Of a stretch of DNA of 64,000 nucleotides, positions 34,456-43,548 are shown piece after piece (the first letter of the stretch is position 1; each line of letters begins with the position of its first letter). Under the pieces are notes generated by a model. That model had not been told where the DNA came from and searched no databases. It was given only the letters and a program-made list of their open reading frames with translations. The translations under genes were made by a program, and so were the position numbers. The stretch lies in contig NZ_VCJR02000003.1 in assembly GCF_009712425.2 (NCBI RefSeq), positions 124,001-188,000 of the forward strand, given 5' to 3'. The DNA comes from Aquisalinus luteolus. Lineage in GTDB: Bacteria; Pseudomonadota; Alphaproteobacteria; Caulobacterales; Parvularculaceae.

Positions 34456-35562
34456 ATGCTTTATCACATCTTCTTCCCCCTCGCAGACGCGATCCCGATC
34501 TTCAACGTCTTCCGTTACCTGACGTTCCGCATGGGCGGCGCGATCATGACCGCGCTGATCATCTGCTTCATCATCGGCCCGTCGCTGATCCGCTGGATGC
34601 GTGCCCGCCAGGGCAAGGGCCAGCCGATCCGCGCCGACGGCCCGCAGACCCATATCGTGGAGAAAGCAGGCACACCGACCATGGGGGGCGTCCTTATCCT
34701 GATCTCCCTGATAGTCTCCGTGCTGCTCTGGGCGCGGCTCGACAACCCCTATGTCTGGGTCGTGCTTGGTGTCACCGCCGCCTATGGCCTGCTCGGTTTC
34801 GTCGATGACTATCTGAAGGTGAAGAAACAGAACACGGCTGGGGTACTCAGCCAGGGCAAGCTGGTCGTCCAGTTCGCGGTCGCGCTGATCGCCGGTTACA
34901 TCTGCATGAAGGTGCTGGGCTCCTCGCCGGAAGTCGACCCTTCGACGGCCAGCTCCGTGCCGCTGCCCTTCTTCAAGGATCTGCTGATCCCGCTCGGCTT
35001 CATGTTCGTGCCGTTCGCCGCCTTCGTTATCGTTGGCGCATCGAACACGGTGAACCTTACCGACGGCCTCGACGGCCTTGCCATCGTGCCCGTGATGATC
35101 GCGTCAGCCAGCTACATGTTCATCGTCTACCTGACCGGTAACGCGATCTATGCGGATTACCTGCAGATCATCTTCGTGCCGGGCGTTGGCGAGCTTGCCA
35201 TCGTTTGCGGCGCTATCATCGGCGCAGGGCTCGGCTTCCTCTGGTTCAACGCCCCGCCTGCGATGATCTTCATGGGCGACACGGGTTCTCTGTCGCTGGG
35301 CGGGGCCATCGGCGCGACGGCGGTCGCGGCCAAGCACGAGATCGTTCTCGCCATCATCGGTGGACTGTTCGTGGTCGAGGGGTTGTCCGTCATGATCCAG
35401 GTTGCCTCGTTCAAGCTGTTCGGCAAGCGGGTCTTCCGCATGGCGCCGATCCACCACCATTTCGAGCAGATGGGCTGGAAGGAGCCGACTATCGTGATCC
35501 GTTTCTGGATCATCGCGGTCATCCTCGCGCTCATTGGCCTGTCCACCCTCAAGCTGCGTTAG
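34456..35562 (+). CDS. mraY: Phospho-MurNAc-pentapeptide transferase MraY
   Basis: 368 residues with ten membrane helices. Landmarks: the GTPTMGG-type motif ([11 protein letters not shown]), FVDDYLKV with the catalytic Asp pair, [10 protein letters not shown], and the cytoplasmic [15 protein letters not shown] loop. It transfers phospho-MurNAc-pentapeptide to undecaprenyl phosphate, giving lipid I. It starts two bases after the murF stop. Confidence 0.97.
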   Translation: MLYHIFFPLADAIPIFNVFRYLTFRMGGAIMTALIICFIIGPSLIRWMRARQGKGQPIRADGPQTHIVEKAGTPTMGGVLILISLIVSVLLWARLDNPYVWVVLGVTAAYGLLGFVDDYLKVKKQNTAGVLSQGKLVVQFAVALIAGYICMKVLGSSPEVDPSTASSVPLPFFKDLLIPLGFMFVPFAAFVIVGASNTVNLTDGLDGLAIVPVMIASASYMFIVYLTGNAIYADYLQIIFVPGVGELAIVCGAIIGAGLGFLWFNAPPAMIFMGDTGSLSLGGAIGATAVAAKHEIVLAIIGGLFVVEGLSVMIQVASFKLFGKRVFRMAPIHHHFEQMGWKEPTIVIRFWIIAVILALIGLSTLKLR

Positions 35563-35583
35563 TACCGGGAGTAGTAAGTCCAG

Positions 35584-36996
35584 ATGATTTCGTTGCGTGC
35601 GTATACTGACAAGGCTGTCGGCATCTATGGTGCCGGGTCTGCCGGCCTGTCTGCCCATGCGGCCTTTGCCGCAGCGGGTGCGCACCCGTTCTTCTGGGAC
35701 GAGAACGAGCAGGTGCGCGAGCGCGTCAGCGCTGCCGGTATCAAGTGCACCCCGCCAAAGGACTGGCCGTGGGAAGAGCTCGCCGTCATCGTGCCGGGCT
35801 TCTCGACACGCTCCGGTTTTGTGCGGGCCACCCGCATTCTCGGCCTTGCCGCCGAGCACAAGGTGCCGGTCAAAAGCGATGTCGATCTTTTCGCCGAGGC
35901 GATGGCGGCACGGCCGGAAGCCGAGCGCCCGCGCGTCGTCGGCGTCACCGGCACCCATGGCAAATCCGTCACTGCCGCGCTGATCACCCATGTGCTCAAC
36001 GCTTCCGGTCATGACGCCTGGCTGGGCGGTACGGCGGGCGACAGCGTGCTGAACCTGCCGGAAGGCGGCGCGACGACGACCTATGTGCTGGAGATCCTGC
36101 CGCAGACGCTCGCCTTCACCCGCCAGCTGCGCTGCGATGCCGGGGTCCTCCTGAACCTCACCGCCCTCGATGTGCGCTACTTCAAGACACCGGACAAGGC
36201 GGTGCGTGCTGCGACCCGCATCTTCCGCAACCAGAGAGATGACGACGCCATGGTGATCGGCGTCGACGATGCACTGAGCCAGAAGATCTGCACCGCCATC
36301 ACGGCGAGCTTCAACACCGGAGACAATATCATCGCCGTGTCGGGCGAGGCGACGCTGGGTCTCGGCGTCTTTTCCCTTGATGGCCGCGTCTTCGATGCCC
36401 GCTCCGACAAGACCGCTAGCCTCGGCACCATCACCCGGGCCCCCGGCATTTTCGGCTCCCACTTCAATCAGGCAGCAGCGGCAGCCTACGCCGTCTGCCT
36501 GCATCTCGGCCTGACCGCGCCGCTGATCACCCGTGCCGTCACTTCATGGCCCGGCCTGCCGGGGCGGCTGTTCTGCATGGGCGACCATGAGGAGACCGTC
36601 TTCTTCGACGACGGGGCTTCGAGCTGGCTGCTCTCGACCATCGCCGCGCTCAATGCCGGTGAGGACATCATCTGGATCGGCGGCGGGGAACACCGCCAGC
36701 GCGACTATGCCCGCCTGCGCGAGGCTGGCGATGGCGTGCTCAAAGCCTTTCTCTATGGCGAGGCGGCGCAGCCGATCGCCAAGGCAACCGCCCGCACCTT
36801 CGACAGCGTCATCTGCGCCAGCCCCGAAGAGGCAATCCGTGCGGCGGTGAAAGAAGCCAAGCGCCTTGCCGAGGAAGAAGATATTGCCATGCCCATGGTC
36901 CTGTTCTCGCCCGGCTGCCCGGGTACGGGGCAGGGCGCGAACCAGGCGCTCTTTACCCGGATCGTCCAGTCCCTGATCGAGAGTGACGCCGCATGA
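35584..36996 (+). CDS. murD: Divergent MurD-like Mur ligase in murD position, active-site motifs lost
   Basis: 470 residues, full length, uninterrupted, in the exact murD slot. Overall alignment with MurD is possible end to end (N-terminal Rossmann GIYGAGSAGLSA, ATP loop GTHGKS at 123-128, Glu170, central IFRNQ...VIGVDD). However, the Mg-binding His segment is NLTALDVRYF instead of NxxPDHLDRH, the carbamylated Lys is Ala210 or Thr211, HRxE is GRLF, DSKATN is DGASSW (343-348), and the C-terminal substrate motif SPxxxSxDxFxxFxxRG is missing. Canonical D-Glu ligase activity is doubtful. Overlaps ftsW by four bases. Confidence 0.75.
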   Translation: MISLRAYTDKAVGIYGAGSAGLSAHAAFAAAGAHPFFWDENEQVRERVSAAGIKCTPPKDWPWEELAVIVPGFSTRSGFVRATRILGLAAEHKVPVKSDVDLFAEAMAARPEAERPRVVGVTGTHGKSVTAALITHVLNASGHDAWLGGTAGDSVLNLPEGGATTTYVLEILPQTLAFTRQLRCDAGVLLNLTALDVRYFKTPDKAVRAATRIFRNQRDDDAMVIGVDDALSQKICTAITASFNTGDNIIAVSGEATLGLGVFSLDGRVFDARSDKTASLGTITRAPGIFGSHFNQAAAAAYAVCLHLGLTAPLITRAVTSWPGLPGRLFCMGDHEETVFFDDGASSWLLSTIAALNAGEDIIWIGGGEHRQRDYARLREAGDGVLKAFLYGEAAQPIAKATARTFDSVICASPEEAIRAAVKEAKRLAEEEDIAMPMVLFSPGCPGTGQGANQALFTRIVQSLIESDAA

Positions 36997-38180
36997 ACAC
37001 GCTCACCGCCTATATCTCAGACCTGCGCCTGACCTCGCGCGATTCCATGTCGGCGCTCGGGCGCTGGTGGTGGTCGATCGATCACTGGCTGCTCTATGCG
37101 ACTGGCGCACTGATCCTGATGGGCATCGTCCTGTCCTTTGCGGCGGGGCCTGCCTCTGCCATGCGCATCGGCATCGAGAACACCAATCATTTCATCATCA
37201 AGCACATGATGTTCATCGTCCCCGCCATCGGGTTGATGATCATGGTCTCTTTCTTGACGCCGCTACAGGCGCGCCGGGTCGGTGTCATTGTCTTTGCCGT
37301 GATGCTGGCGATGATCATTGCCGCGCTCCTGTTCGGGCCGACCATCAAGGGCGCCAATCGCTGGCTGCCGCTGGGGCCCATCGGTATCCAGCCATCGGAA
37401 TTCGCCAAGGCGGGCTTCGTCATCGCCGCAGCATGGCTGATGGCCGAAGGCGCGAACGCGAAGAAATTCCCCGGCGGGCTGTTGGCGCTCGGCTGCTATG
37501 CGATGTTTGCAGGGCTGCTCATCGCCCAGCCGGATTACGGCCAGTGGGCGCTCGTCACCGCTGTCTGGGCGATCATGTTCTTCATCGCCGGGTGGAGCTG
37601 GTTCTGGATCATTGCGCTGGGCTGCACCGCCGTCGGTGCGCTCTATATGGGTTATCTCTACGCGCCCCATATCGCCTCGCGCATCGACACCTTCCTCAAT
37701 CCCGCCTCCGGCGACACCTACCAGGTCGACAAGGCGGTCGAAGCGATCCGCAATGGCGGGGCCTTCGGCCATGATTTCGGGCAGGAGCCGGGCGCGGCCG
37801 CCGATGCGGTCAAATACCAGCTGCCGGATTCCCATACGGATTTCATCTTTGCCGTTGCGGGGGAGGAGTTCGGCTTCTTCCTCTGTCTTGTCATCCTCGC
37901 GCTTTACGCGTTCTTCGTCTGCCGCGCCTTTATGCTTGCCGCGCGCAAACAGTCGGTCTTCATCCAGACAGCGGTCTGTGGCCTCGCCGCGACGATCGGC
38001 CTGCAGGCGATCGTGAATATCGGCGTGAACCTGCGCGTCCTGCCTGCCAAGGGCATGACGCTGCCGTTCATCTCCTATGGCGGCTCGTCCATGCTGGCGA
38101 CCGGTCTCGCCATCGGCTTGATCCTCGCGCTGACCCGCAAGCAGCCCGGCCATATGAGTCGCCGGGAAACGCTGGCTTAA
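36993..38180 (+). CDS. ftsW: Septal peptidoglycan glycosyltransferase FtsW
   Basis: 395 residues of the SEDS family with about ten membrane helices. It has the signature ANRWLPLGPIGIQPSEFAK loop, the catalytic-Asp-bearing LIAQPDYGQ region, the large periplasmic loop with DTYQVDKAVEAIRNGG, HTDFIFAVAGEEFGF, and the terminal PAKGMTLPFISYGGSS. FtsW polymerises lipid II at the septum with FtsI. The ATG overlaps the preceding stop. Confidence 0.97.
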   Translation: MNTLTAYISDLRLTSRDSMSALGRWWWSIDHWLLYATGALILMGIVLSFAAGPASAMRIGIENTNHFIIKHMMFIVPAIGLMIMVSFLTPLQARRVGVIVFAVMLAMIIAALLFGPTIKGANRWLPLGPIGIQPSEFAKAGFVIAAAWLMAEGANAKKFPGGLLALGCYAMFAGLLIAQPDYGQWALVTAVWAIMFFIAGWSWFWIIALGCTAVGALYMGYLYAPHIASRIDTFLNPASGDTYQVDKAVEAIRNGGAFGHDFGQEPGAAADAVKYQLPDSHTDFIFAVAGEEFGFFLCLVILALYAFFVCRAFMLAARKQSVFIQTAVCGLAATIGLQAIVNIGVNLRVLPAKGMTLPFISYGGSSMLATGLAIGLILALTRKQPGHMSRRETLA

Positions 38181-38224
38181 TTCTGACTCTTCATGCTGAA
38201 ACCTTGATGCTGCCAAGAAACTGC

Positions 38225-38254
38225 CCTTTAACGGGGTATTCTGGCCATTAAAGG
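38225..38254 (+). promoter_or_regulatory. Inverted repeat covering the murG ribosome binding site
   Basis: CCTTTAA (38225-38231) and TTAAAGG (38248-38254) are perfect 7-bp arms with a 16-base spacer in the ftsW-murG gap. The right arm contains most of the murG ribosome binding site AAGGAG (38251-38256), so pairing would hide it. It might instead be a protein site. Confidence 0.35.
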
Positions 38255-38262
38255 AGAAATGC

Positions 38263-39366
38263 ATGGTCGATATCGAGGGCAGGCGGGCACTGATCGCCCT
38301 AGCGGCGGGCGGCACCGGCGGACACATGTTCCCGGCCGAGTCGCTGGCAGAGGAGATGAAGCGCCGCGGCTGGCGCGTCCTTCTGTTCACGGATGAACGC
38401 GGCATGCGCTTCGGCGAGAGCTTTCCCGCAGACGAGATCGTGACCCTGCAAGCCGCCAATCCGAATGTGCCCGGCGCCATTGCCAAAGCCAGTGCCGCTC
38501 TCGCCATGACCGGCGGCATGATCACCGCGCTGCAGGCCTATCGCAAGCACAAGCCCAGCATCGCTGTCGGCTTCGGCGGTTATCCGTCAGCACCGGCCAT
38601 GGTCGGCGCGCGCATCATGAAAGTGCCTTACGGGGTCCATGAACAGAACGCCGTCATCGGCCGGGTCAACCGGCTGGTCGCGCCGCAGGCAAGCTTCGTC
38701 GCCCATGCCTTCCCTATGCTGGAGCGCTTGCCAATCGGCATGAAGGGCGAGGTGATCGAGACCGGTAACCCGGTGCGTGACGCGATCCGCGCCGTCGCCA
38801 GCAGTCCCTATCCCGACGCGACGGGCAGGCTGAACCTGCTCGTCTTCGGCGGCAGCCAAGGGGCGAGTCTCTTCTCTCGCATCGTGCCCGACGCGCTTGC
38901 CGCCCTGCCGGAGGAGCTGCGCCAACGCCTAAGCGTTACCCAGCAGGTGCGCGACGAGGAGAAGGAGCAAGTGGCCGCGACCTATCAGGGAGCGGGGATC
39001 GAGGCTGACCTCGCACCCTTCTTCAAGGATATTCCGGACCGGCTGACGGCTGCCCATCTCGTCATCGCCCGCTCCGGCGCATCGTCGGTGACGGAGCTGG
39101 CCACCGTCGGGCGCCCGTCCATCCTCGTGCCGCTCGGCATCGCCATGGACGATCACCAGACCGGCAATGCTTCGGTTCTCGTCGGGGCAGGCGGTGCTGA
39201 CATGATCCCAGAGGGCAAGTTCAAGGCTGAAACGCTTTCCACAAGGCTCGCCGAACTCTTGACCGATCCGGGCCGACTGGCGCAAATGGCTGCTGCCGCC
39301 TCGACAATCGCGCCGGAACAGGCGGTTTCGCGCCTCGCCGATATCGTCACCCGGCTCGCCCGCTAG
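38263..39366 (+). CDS. murG: UDP-GlcNAc:lipid I GlcNAc transferase MurG
   Basis: 367 residues of the GT28 fold. The N-terminal AAGGTGGHMFPAESLAEE loop, VGFGGYPSAPA, HEQNAVIGRVNR, VFGGSQGASLFS, the ARSGASSVTELATVGRPSILVPL donor site and DDHQTGNA motif are all present. It makes lipid II on the inner membrane face. It is separated from ftsW by 82 bases, the largest gap in this part of the cluster, so a secondary promoter is possible. Confidence 0.97.
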   Translation: MVDIEGRRALIALAAGGTGGHMFPAESLAEEMKRRGWRVLLFTDERGMRFGESFPADEIVTLQAANPNVPGAIAKASAALAMTGGMITALQAYRKHKPSIAVGFGGYPSAPAMVGARIMKVPYGVHEQNAVIGRVNRLVAPQASFVAHAFPMLERLPIGMKGEVIETGNPVRDAIRAVASSPYPDATGRLNLLVFGGSQGASLFSRIVPDALAALPEELRQRLSVTQQVRDEEKEQVAATYQGAGIEADLAPFFKDIPDRLTAAHLVIARSGASSVTELATVGRPSILVPLGIAMDDHQTGNASVLVGAGGADMIPEGKFKAETLSTRLAELLTDPGRLAQMAAAASTIAPEQAVSRLADIVTRLAR

Positions 39367-39413
39367 ACGAAATCCTGTACACTGTACCCGATAGATAAAG
39401 AGAAGACCTTTTC

Positions 39414-40844
39414 ATGAGTGACTCCCGCAAGATCAAGATCAGGCTGCCATTCTCAGCGGGGGTGGTGCATTTCGTCGGCATTGGCGGCATCGGCATGAGC
39501 GGCATGGCAGAGGTGATGCACAATCTCGGCTATGAGGTTCAGGGATCTGACATTGCGGAGTCGCCTAATATCGAGCGCCTGCGTGAAAAGGGCATGACGG
39601 TCCTGATCGGCCATAAGCCGGAGAATATTGAGGGCGCTGACGCGGTCGTTGTCTCGACCGCGATCAGGCCGTCCAACCCGGAGGTCGCCGCCGCCCGCGC
39701 CCGCCATATTCCGGTCGTGCGCCGCGCCAACATGCTGGCCGAGCTGATGCGCCTGAAATGGAACATCTGCGTTGCCGGCACCCATGGCAAGACGACCACG
39801 ACCTCGATGATCGCGGCACTTTTGGATTCGGCAGGGCTCGACCCGACCGTCATCAATGGCGGCGTCATCAATGCCTATGGCACCAATGCGCGCCTCGGCG
39901 AGGGCGACTGGATGGTGGTCGAGGCCGATGAGAGCGACGGCACCTTCATCCGCCTGCCGACGACCGTCGGTGTCATCACCAATATCGATCCGGAGCATCT
40001 CGACCACTATGGCGGCTTCGACAAGCTGCGCGCCGCCTTCGACCAGTTCATCGAGAACACGCCTTTCTATGGCTTCGGCGTCGTCTGCCTCGACCACCCG
40101 GAAGTGCAGGCGCTGGTCGGGCGCATCACCGACCGCCGCCTGATCACATACGGTATGAACCCGCAGGCCGATGTGCGGGCGGAGAATATGTCGTTCACGG
40201 AAGGGAAGGCGCATTTCGATATCGTCTTCCGCAAGCGCGGCTCGGTCGAAAGCCGCATCGAAGACGTGCAGCTGCCTATGCCGGGCCGTCACAACGTGCT
40301 GAACGCGCTCGCCGCCGCCATCGTCGCGCGGGAGGTTGGTGCCGACGACGACGCGATCCGCAAGGGCTTTGCCAATTTCAATGGCGTCAAGCGCCGCTTC
40401 TCGCTGGCCGGTACCTGGAACGGCATCACCATCATCGACGATTACGGCCACCACCCTGTGGAGATTTCTGCCGTTCTCGCCGCCGCCCGCACGGTGTGTG
40501 AGGGCAAGGTCATCGCCGTCCTCCAGCCGCACCGCTATACCCGCCTGCGTGACCTGTTCAACGATTTCTGCGCCTGCGTGAACGATGCCGATACGGTCAT
40601 CGTCTCCGACGTCTATCCCGCCGGCGAGAACCCCATCGAAGGCTTCGACCGCGATACGCTTGTCGCCGGGATCACCGGGCGCGGCCACCGCGATGTCATC
40701 GCCATGGAGAACTGGGACGATCTCGCCGCGCTCGTTCAGGGCAAGGCAGAAGCGGGCGACTATGTCGTCTGCCTCGGCGCCGGGGACGTGACCAAACATG
40801 CCGCAGGCCTGCAAGGCCGCCTAGAAGCGCTGGAGACGGCATGA
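39414..40844 (+). CDS. murC: UDP-MurNAc:L-alanine ligase MurC
   Basis: 476 residues. [18 protein letters not shown]-terminal Rossmann loop, ATP loop [55 protein letters not shown] and the [10 protein letters not shown] motif. It adds L-Ala to UDP-MurNAc, the first peptide step. All catalytic motifs look intact. It overlaps murB by four bases. Confidence 0.97.
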   Translation: MSDSRKIKIRLPFSAGVVHFVGIGGIGMSGMAEVMHNLGYEVQGSDIAESPNIERLREKGMTVLIGHKPENIEGADAVVVSTAIRPSNPEVAAARARHIPVVRRANMLAELMRLKWNICVAGTHGKTTTTSMIAALLDSAGLDPTVINGGVINAYGTNARLGEGDWMVVEADESDGTFIRLPTTVGVITNIDPEHLDHYGGFDKLRAAFDQFIENTPFYGFGVVCLDHPEVQALVGRITDRRLITYGMNPQADVRAENMSFTEGKAHFDIVFRKRGSVESRIEDVQLPMPGRHNVLNALAAAIVAREVGADDDAIRKGFANFNGVKRRFSLAGTWNGITIIDDYGHHPVEISAVLAAARTVCEGKVIAVLQPHRYTRLRDLFNDFCACVNDADTVIVSDVYPAGENPIEGFDRDTLVAGITGRGHRDVIAMENWDDLAALVQGKAEAGDYVVCLGAGDVTKHAAGLQGRLEALETA

Positions 40845-41740
40845 TGCTGAGCGAAAACGACCTGCCAGAAGTTCGCGGGCGCTACATGTTCGGCACGGCC
40901 ATGGCCAAGGTGACGTGGTTCCGCGTCGGTGGCCCGGCGGAGGTGATGTTCATGCCCGCCGATGAAGATGACCTCTCGCATTTTCTCAAAGATCTCGATA
41001 CGGACATTCCGGTCATGCCCATCGGCGTCGGCTCCAACCTGCTGGTGCGCGATGGCGGGCTGAAGGGCGTCGTCATCCGCCTCGGCGGCCCGTTCGCCAA
41101 GGTCGAGACCGACGGCCTGCGCGTCACCGCGGGGGCTGCAGCTTTGGACGCTACTGTCGCCAAGAAGGCTGGCGCGGCAGGCATTGCGGGCCTCGAATTC
41201 TATCGCGGCGTGCCCGGCACGATCGGCGGGGCACTGCGCATGAATGCCGGTGCCTATGGAGGCGAGACCAAGGACGTGCTGGTCGAAGCCGTCGCGCTCG
41301 ACCGGCAGGGCAATCGCCACGTCTTCTCCAACGTTGATATGGGCTTCACCTATCGCAATTCGACCGCGCCCGACGAGATGATCTTCATCGAGGCGACGTT
41401 CGAGGGCCGCCCCGGTGACCCGGACGAAATCGCCGCTGCCATGGACGACATCATGGCAAAGCGCGAGCAGACCCAGCCGATCAAGGAGCGTACCGGCGGC
41501 TCTACTTTCAAGAACCCTGACGGCCACAAGAGCTGGCAGCTGATCGACAGCGTCGGCGGGCGCGGGCGCGTCGTCGGCGATGCGCAGTTCTCCGAGCTGC
41601 ACTGCAACTTCCTCATCAATCGCGGCAGCGCCACGGCGGCTGATCTGGAAGACCTCGGCGAGAGCGTGCGCGCCGATGTGAAGGCACATCACGGCGTCGA
41701 CCTGCACTGGGAAATCAAACGCATCGGAGAGCGAGCATGA
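40841..41740 (+). CDS. murB: UDP-N-acetylenolpyruvoylglucosamine reductase MurB
   Basis: 299 residues, FAD-binding type I Mur[58 protein letters not shown], the catalytic Ser loop GSTFKNPDG, and [14 protein letters not shown] with a late conserved Asn. It reduces enolpyruvyl-UDP-GlcNAc to UDP-MurNAc. Two adjacent ATGs (40841, 40844) could start it. It overlaps ddl by four bases. Confidence 0.96.
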   Translation: MMLSENDLPEVRGRYMFGTAMAKVTWFRVGGPAEVMFMPADEDDLSHFLKDLDTDIPVMPIGVGSNLLVRDGGLKGVVIRLGGPFAKVETDGLRVTAGAAALDATVAKKAGAAGIAGLEFYRGVPGTIGGALRMNAGAYGGETKDVLVEAVALDRQGNRHVFSNVDMGFTYRNSTAPDEMIFIEATFEGRPGDPDEIAAAMDDIMAKREQTQPIKERTGGSTFKNPDGHKSWQLIDSVGGRGRVVGDAQFSELHCNFLINRGSATAADLEDLGESVRADVKAHHGVDLHWEIKRIGERA

Positions 41741-42669
41741 GAGCCAAGAGAGTTGCCGTCATCATGGGGGGCTGGTCGCCGGAGCGCGACGTCTCCCTCG
41801 TCTCCGGTCGCGCCGCCTGCAAGGCGCTGGAAAATCTGGGCCACAAGGTCAAGACTATCGATGCGAAACGCAATCTCTGCGACCAGCTGCTGAACATCTT
41901 CCCCAGCGAAGTGCCGGACATCGTTTTCAATGCCCTGCATGGCGAGTGGGGCGAGGATGGCTGTGTTCAGGGCCTGCTGGAAGTCATGGGTATTCCTTAC
42001 ACTCATTCCGGCGTCCTCGCCTCCGCGCTCGCCATGGACAAGGAACGCGCCAAACAGGCGCTCGCCGCCGCAGGCCTGCCAGTGCCGGGCGGTCATCTGA
42101 TCACCTCGCCGGAGGAGTTTGCGGCGATCGACATCGAGCCGCCCTATGTGGTCAAGCCGAACGCCTCCGGCTCCTCGGTCAACATCTTCATCATCCGCGA
42201 GGGCGACAACCGCAAGATCACCGACCTGATCAAGGATCCTGCGGCCTTTGCCGAGGGTATCCTGGTCGAGCCGTATATCCCGGGGCGGGAGCTGACCGTT
42301 GCCGTCATGGGCGACCGCCCGCTCGCCGTCACCGAAATTATCGCGCATACGGATTTTTACGATTACGAGGCGAAATACGCCGATGGCGGCTCGTCCCATA
42401 TCGTGCCCGCCGACCTGCCGCCGGAGATCACGCAGGCCTGCCTCGACATGGCGCTGAAGGCCCATCAGGTCCTTGGCTGCCGCGGCGTCTCGCGCACCGA
42501 TTTCAGGTTTAATGAATCATTAGGCATTAACGGTCTGTTCATCTTGGAGCTTAATACTCAGCCCGGTCTGACACCCACCTCCCTCGCGCCCGAACAGGCG
42601 GCTTCCGTCGGGATTTCCTTCGAGGAGATGGTGGACTGGATGATCGGAGATGCGTCGTGCCGAAGGTAA
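41737..42669 (+). CDS. ddl: D-alanine--D-alanine ligase
   Basis: 310 residues of the ATP-grasp fold. [19 protein letters not shown] start, [53 protein letters not shown] and the C-terminal [31 protein letters not shown] with metal ligands Glu and Asn. It makes the D-Ala-D-Ala used by MurF. Codons 257-262 or so switch to rare AGG, TCA and TTA in an AT-rich patch that appears to hold a promoter for ftsQ. It overlaps ftsQ by 13 bases. Confidence 0.97.
   Translation: MRAKRVAVIMGGWSPERDVSLVSGRAACKALENLGHKVKTIDAKRNLCDQLLNIFPSEVPDIVFNALHGEWGEDGCVQGLLEVMGIPYTHSGVLASALAMDKERAKQALAAAGLPVPGGHLITSPEEFAAIDIEPPYVVKPNASGSSVNIFIIREGDNRKITDLIKDPAAFAEGILVEPYIPGRELTVAVMGDRPLAVTEIIAHTDFYDYEAKYADGGSSHIVPADLPPEITQACLDMALKAHQVLGCRGVSRTDFRFNESLGINGLFILELNTQPGLTPTSLAPEQAASVGISFEEMVDWMIGDASCRR
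42509..42557 (+). promoter_or_regulatory. Candidate CtrA-type promoter for ftsQA inside ddl
   Basis: TTAA (42509-42512), seven bases, TTAG (42520-42523) matches the CtrA box at seven of eight fixed positions. It is followed by a -35-like TTAACG (42527-42532) and a -10-like TAATAC (42552-42557). The site lies about 130 bases before ftsQ, in a patch of rare AT-rich codons. In Caulobacter the CtrA-activated ftsQA promoter also lies upstream of ftsQ in this cluster. Confidence 0.45.
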
Positions 42670-43529
42670 GTGGCAAGAAGACTTCAAAATCGGGGAAAGG
42701 CAGAACGGGTAGGGGCCGCAAGGCGGCGCCACCGAGCCTGTCCGAACGGATCAGCGGCTTTTTCAGCCGGCTGATGCATGTCGTCGTGACTTACACGGCG
42801 GTCTGCGCCGTGGGCCTGATTATCATCGTCGCCCTGATGCTGTTCGCCGGCGGCTATTTCGTTAATTTCGGTGGACGTGTCGTCGACCTGACCAAGGACA
42901 TGACCGTGGCTGCCGGGCTGAAGGTGACCAAGATCACCTGGGCCGGGGCGACCCAGACAGCCGACTATGAAGTGATGGATGCGCTGCTGAACGATTCAGA
43001 AGCCGCGATCCTCAATCAGTCGATCGTACACTTCTCTCCCTCTCGCGCGAGGGCAAAGGTCGAAAGCCTCGGCTGGGTGCGCGATGCCGCCGTCACGCGG
43101 CTCTATCCGAACACGATCCACGTTTCGATTTCAGAGCGTATCCCCGCTGCTCTGTGGGAAGGTGAGGGGCTGTTGCACCTCATCGACCGTGACGGTGTCG
43201 TCATCACCCAGGTCGGTGGTCATCAGTATACTGGGCTTCCCCTGATCACCGACACCCCCGACCCGTCAAAGGCAAACGAAATTCTCGCCGTTCTCGGCTC
43301 CCATCCGCAGCTGGCAGCCCGGATTGCGACGCTGCGCCATCGCGGCGGGCGGCGCTGGGATCTCGGCTTCCGTAACGGCTTCGTCGTGATGCTGCCGGAA
43401 GACAATTACGCTGCCGCGATCGAGAAGATCAGCGTGCTGGAATCAGAGGGCAAGCTGTCGGCCACCATGGAAAAGCTCGACCTGCGCCTGCCCAACGCCG
43501 TCTACTACGTGCCCAAGAACGAGACCTAG
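42657..43529 (+). CDS. ftsQ: Cell division protein FtsQ
   Basis: 290 residues: a basic Lys/Arg/Gly-rich cytoplasmic tail (1-35), one membrane helix (about 42-65), then a POTRA domain (VTKITWAGATQTADYEVMDALL) and the FtsQ beta domain (VRDAAVTRLYPNTIHVSISERIPAALWE, LIDRDGVVI, RWDLGFRNGFVVMLPED). FtsQ recruits FtsB/FtsL at the septum. It starts with GTG 42657 inside the end of ddl, indicating coupling. Confidence 0.94.
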   Translation: MPKVSGKKTSKSGKGRTGRGRKAAPPSLSERISGFFSRLMHVVVTYTAVCAVGLIIIVALMLFAGGYFVNFGGRVVDLTKDMTVAAGLKVTKITWAGATQTADYEVMDALLNDSEAAILNQSIVHFSPSRARAKVESLGWVRDAAVTRLYPNTIHVSISERIPAALWEGEGLLHLIDRDGVVITQVGGHQYTGLPLITDTPDPSKANEILAVLGSHPQLAARIATLRHRGGRRWDLGFRNGFVVMLPEDNYAAAIEKISVLESEGKLSATMEKLDLRLPNAVYYVPKNET

Positions 43530-43548
43530 AACAGGACACGATCCCCTC

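Noticed and set aside
39453-40814. 453-codon minus-strand ORF across murC
   Set aside because: Shadow of murC; no independent support.
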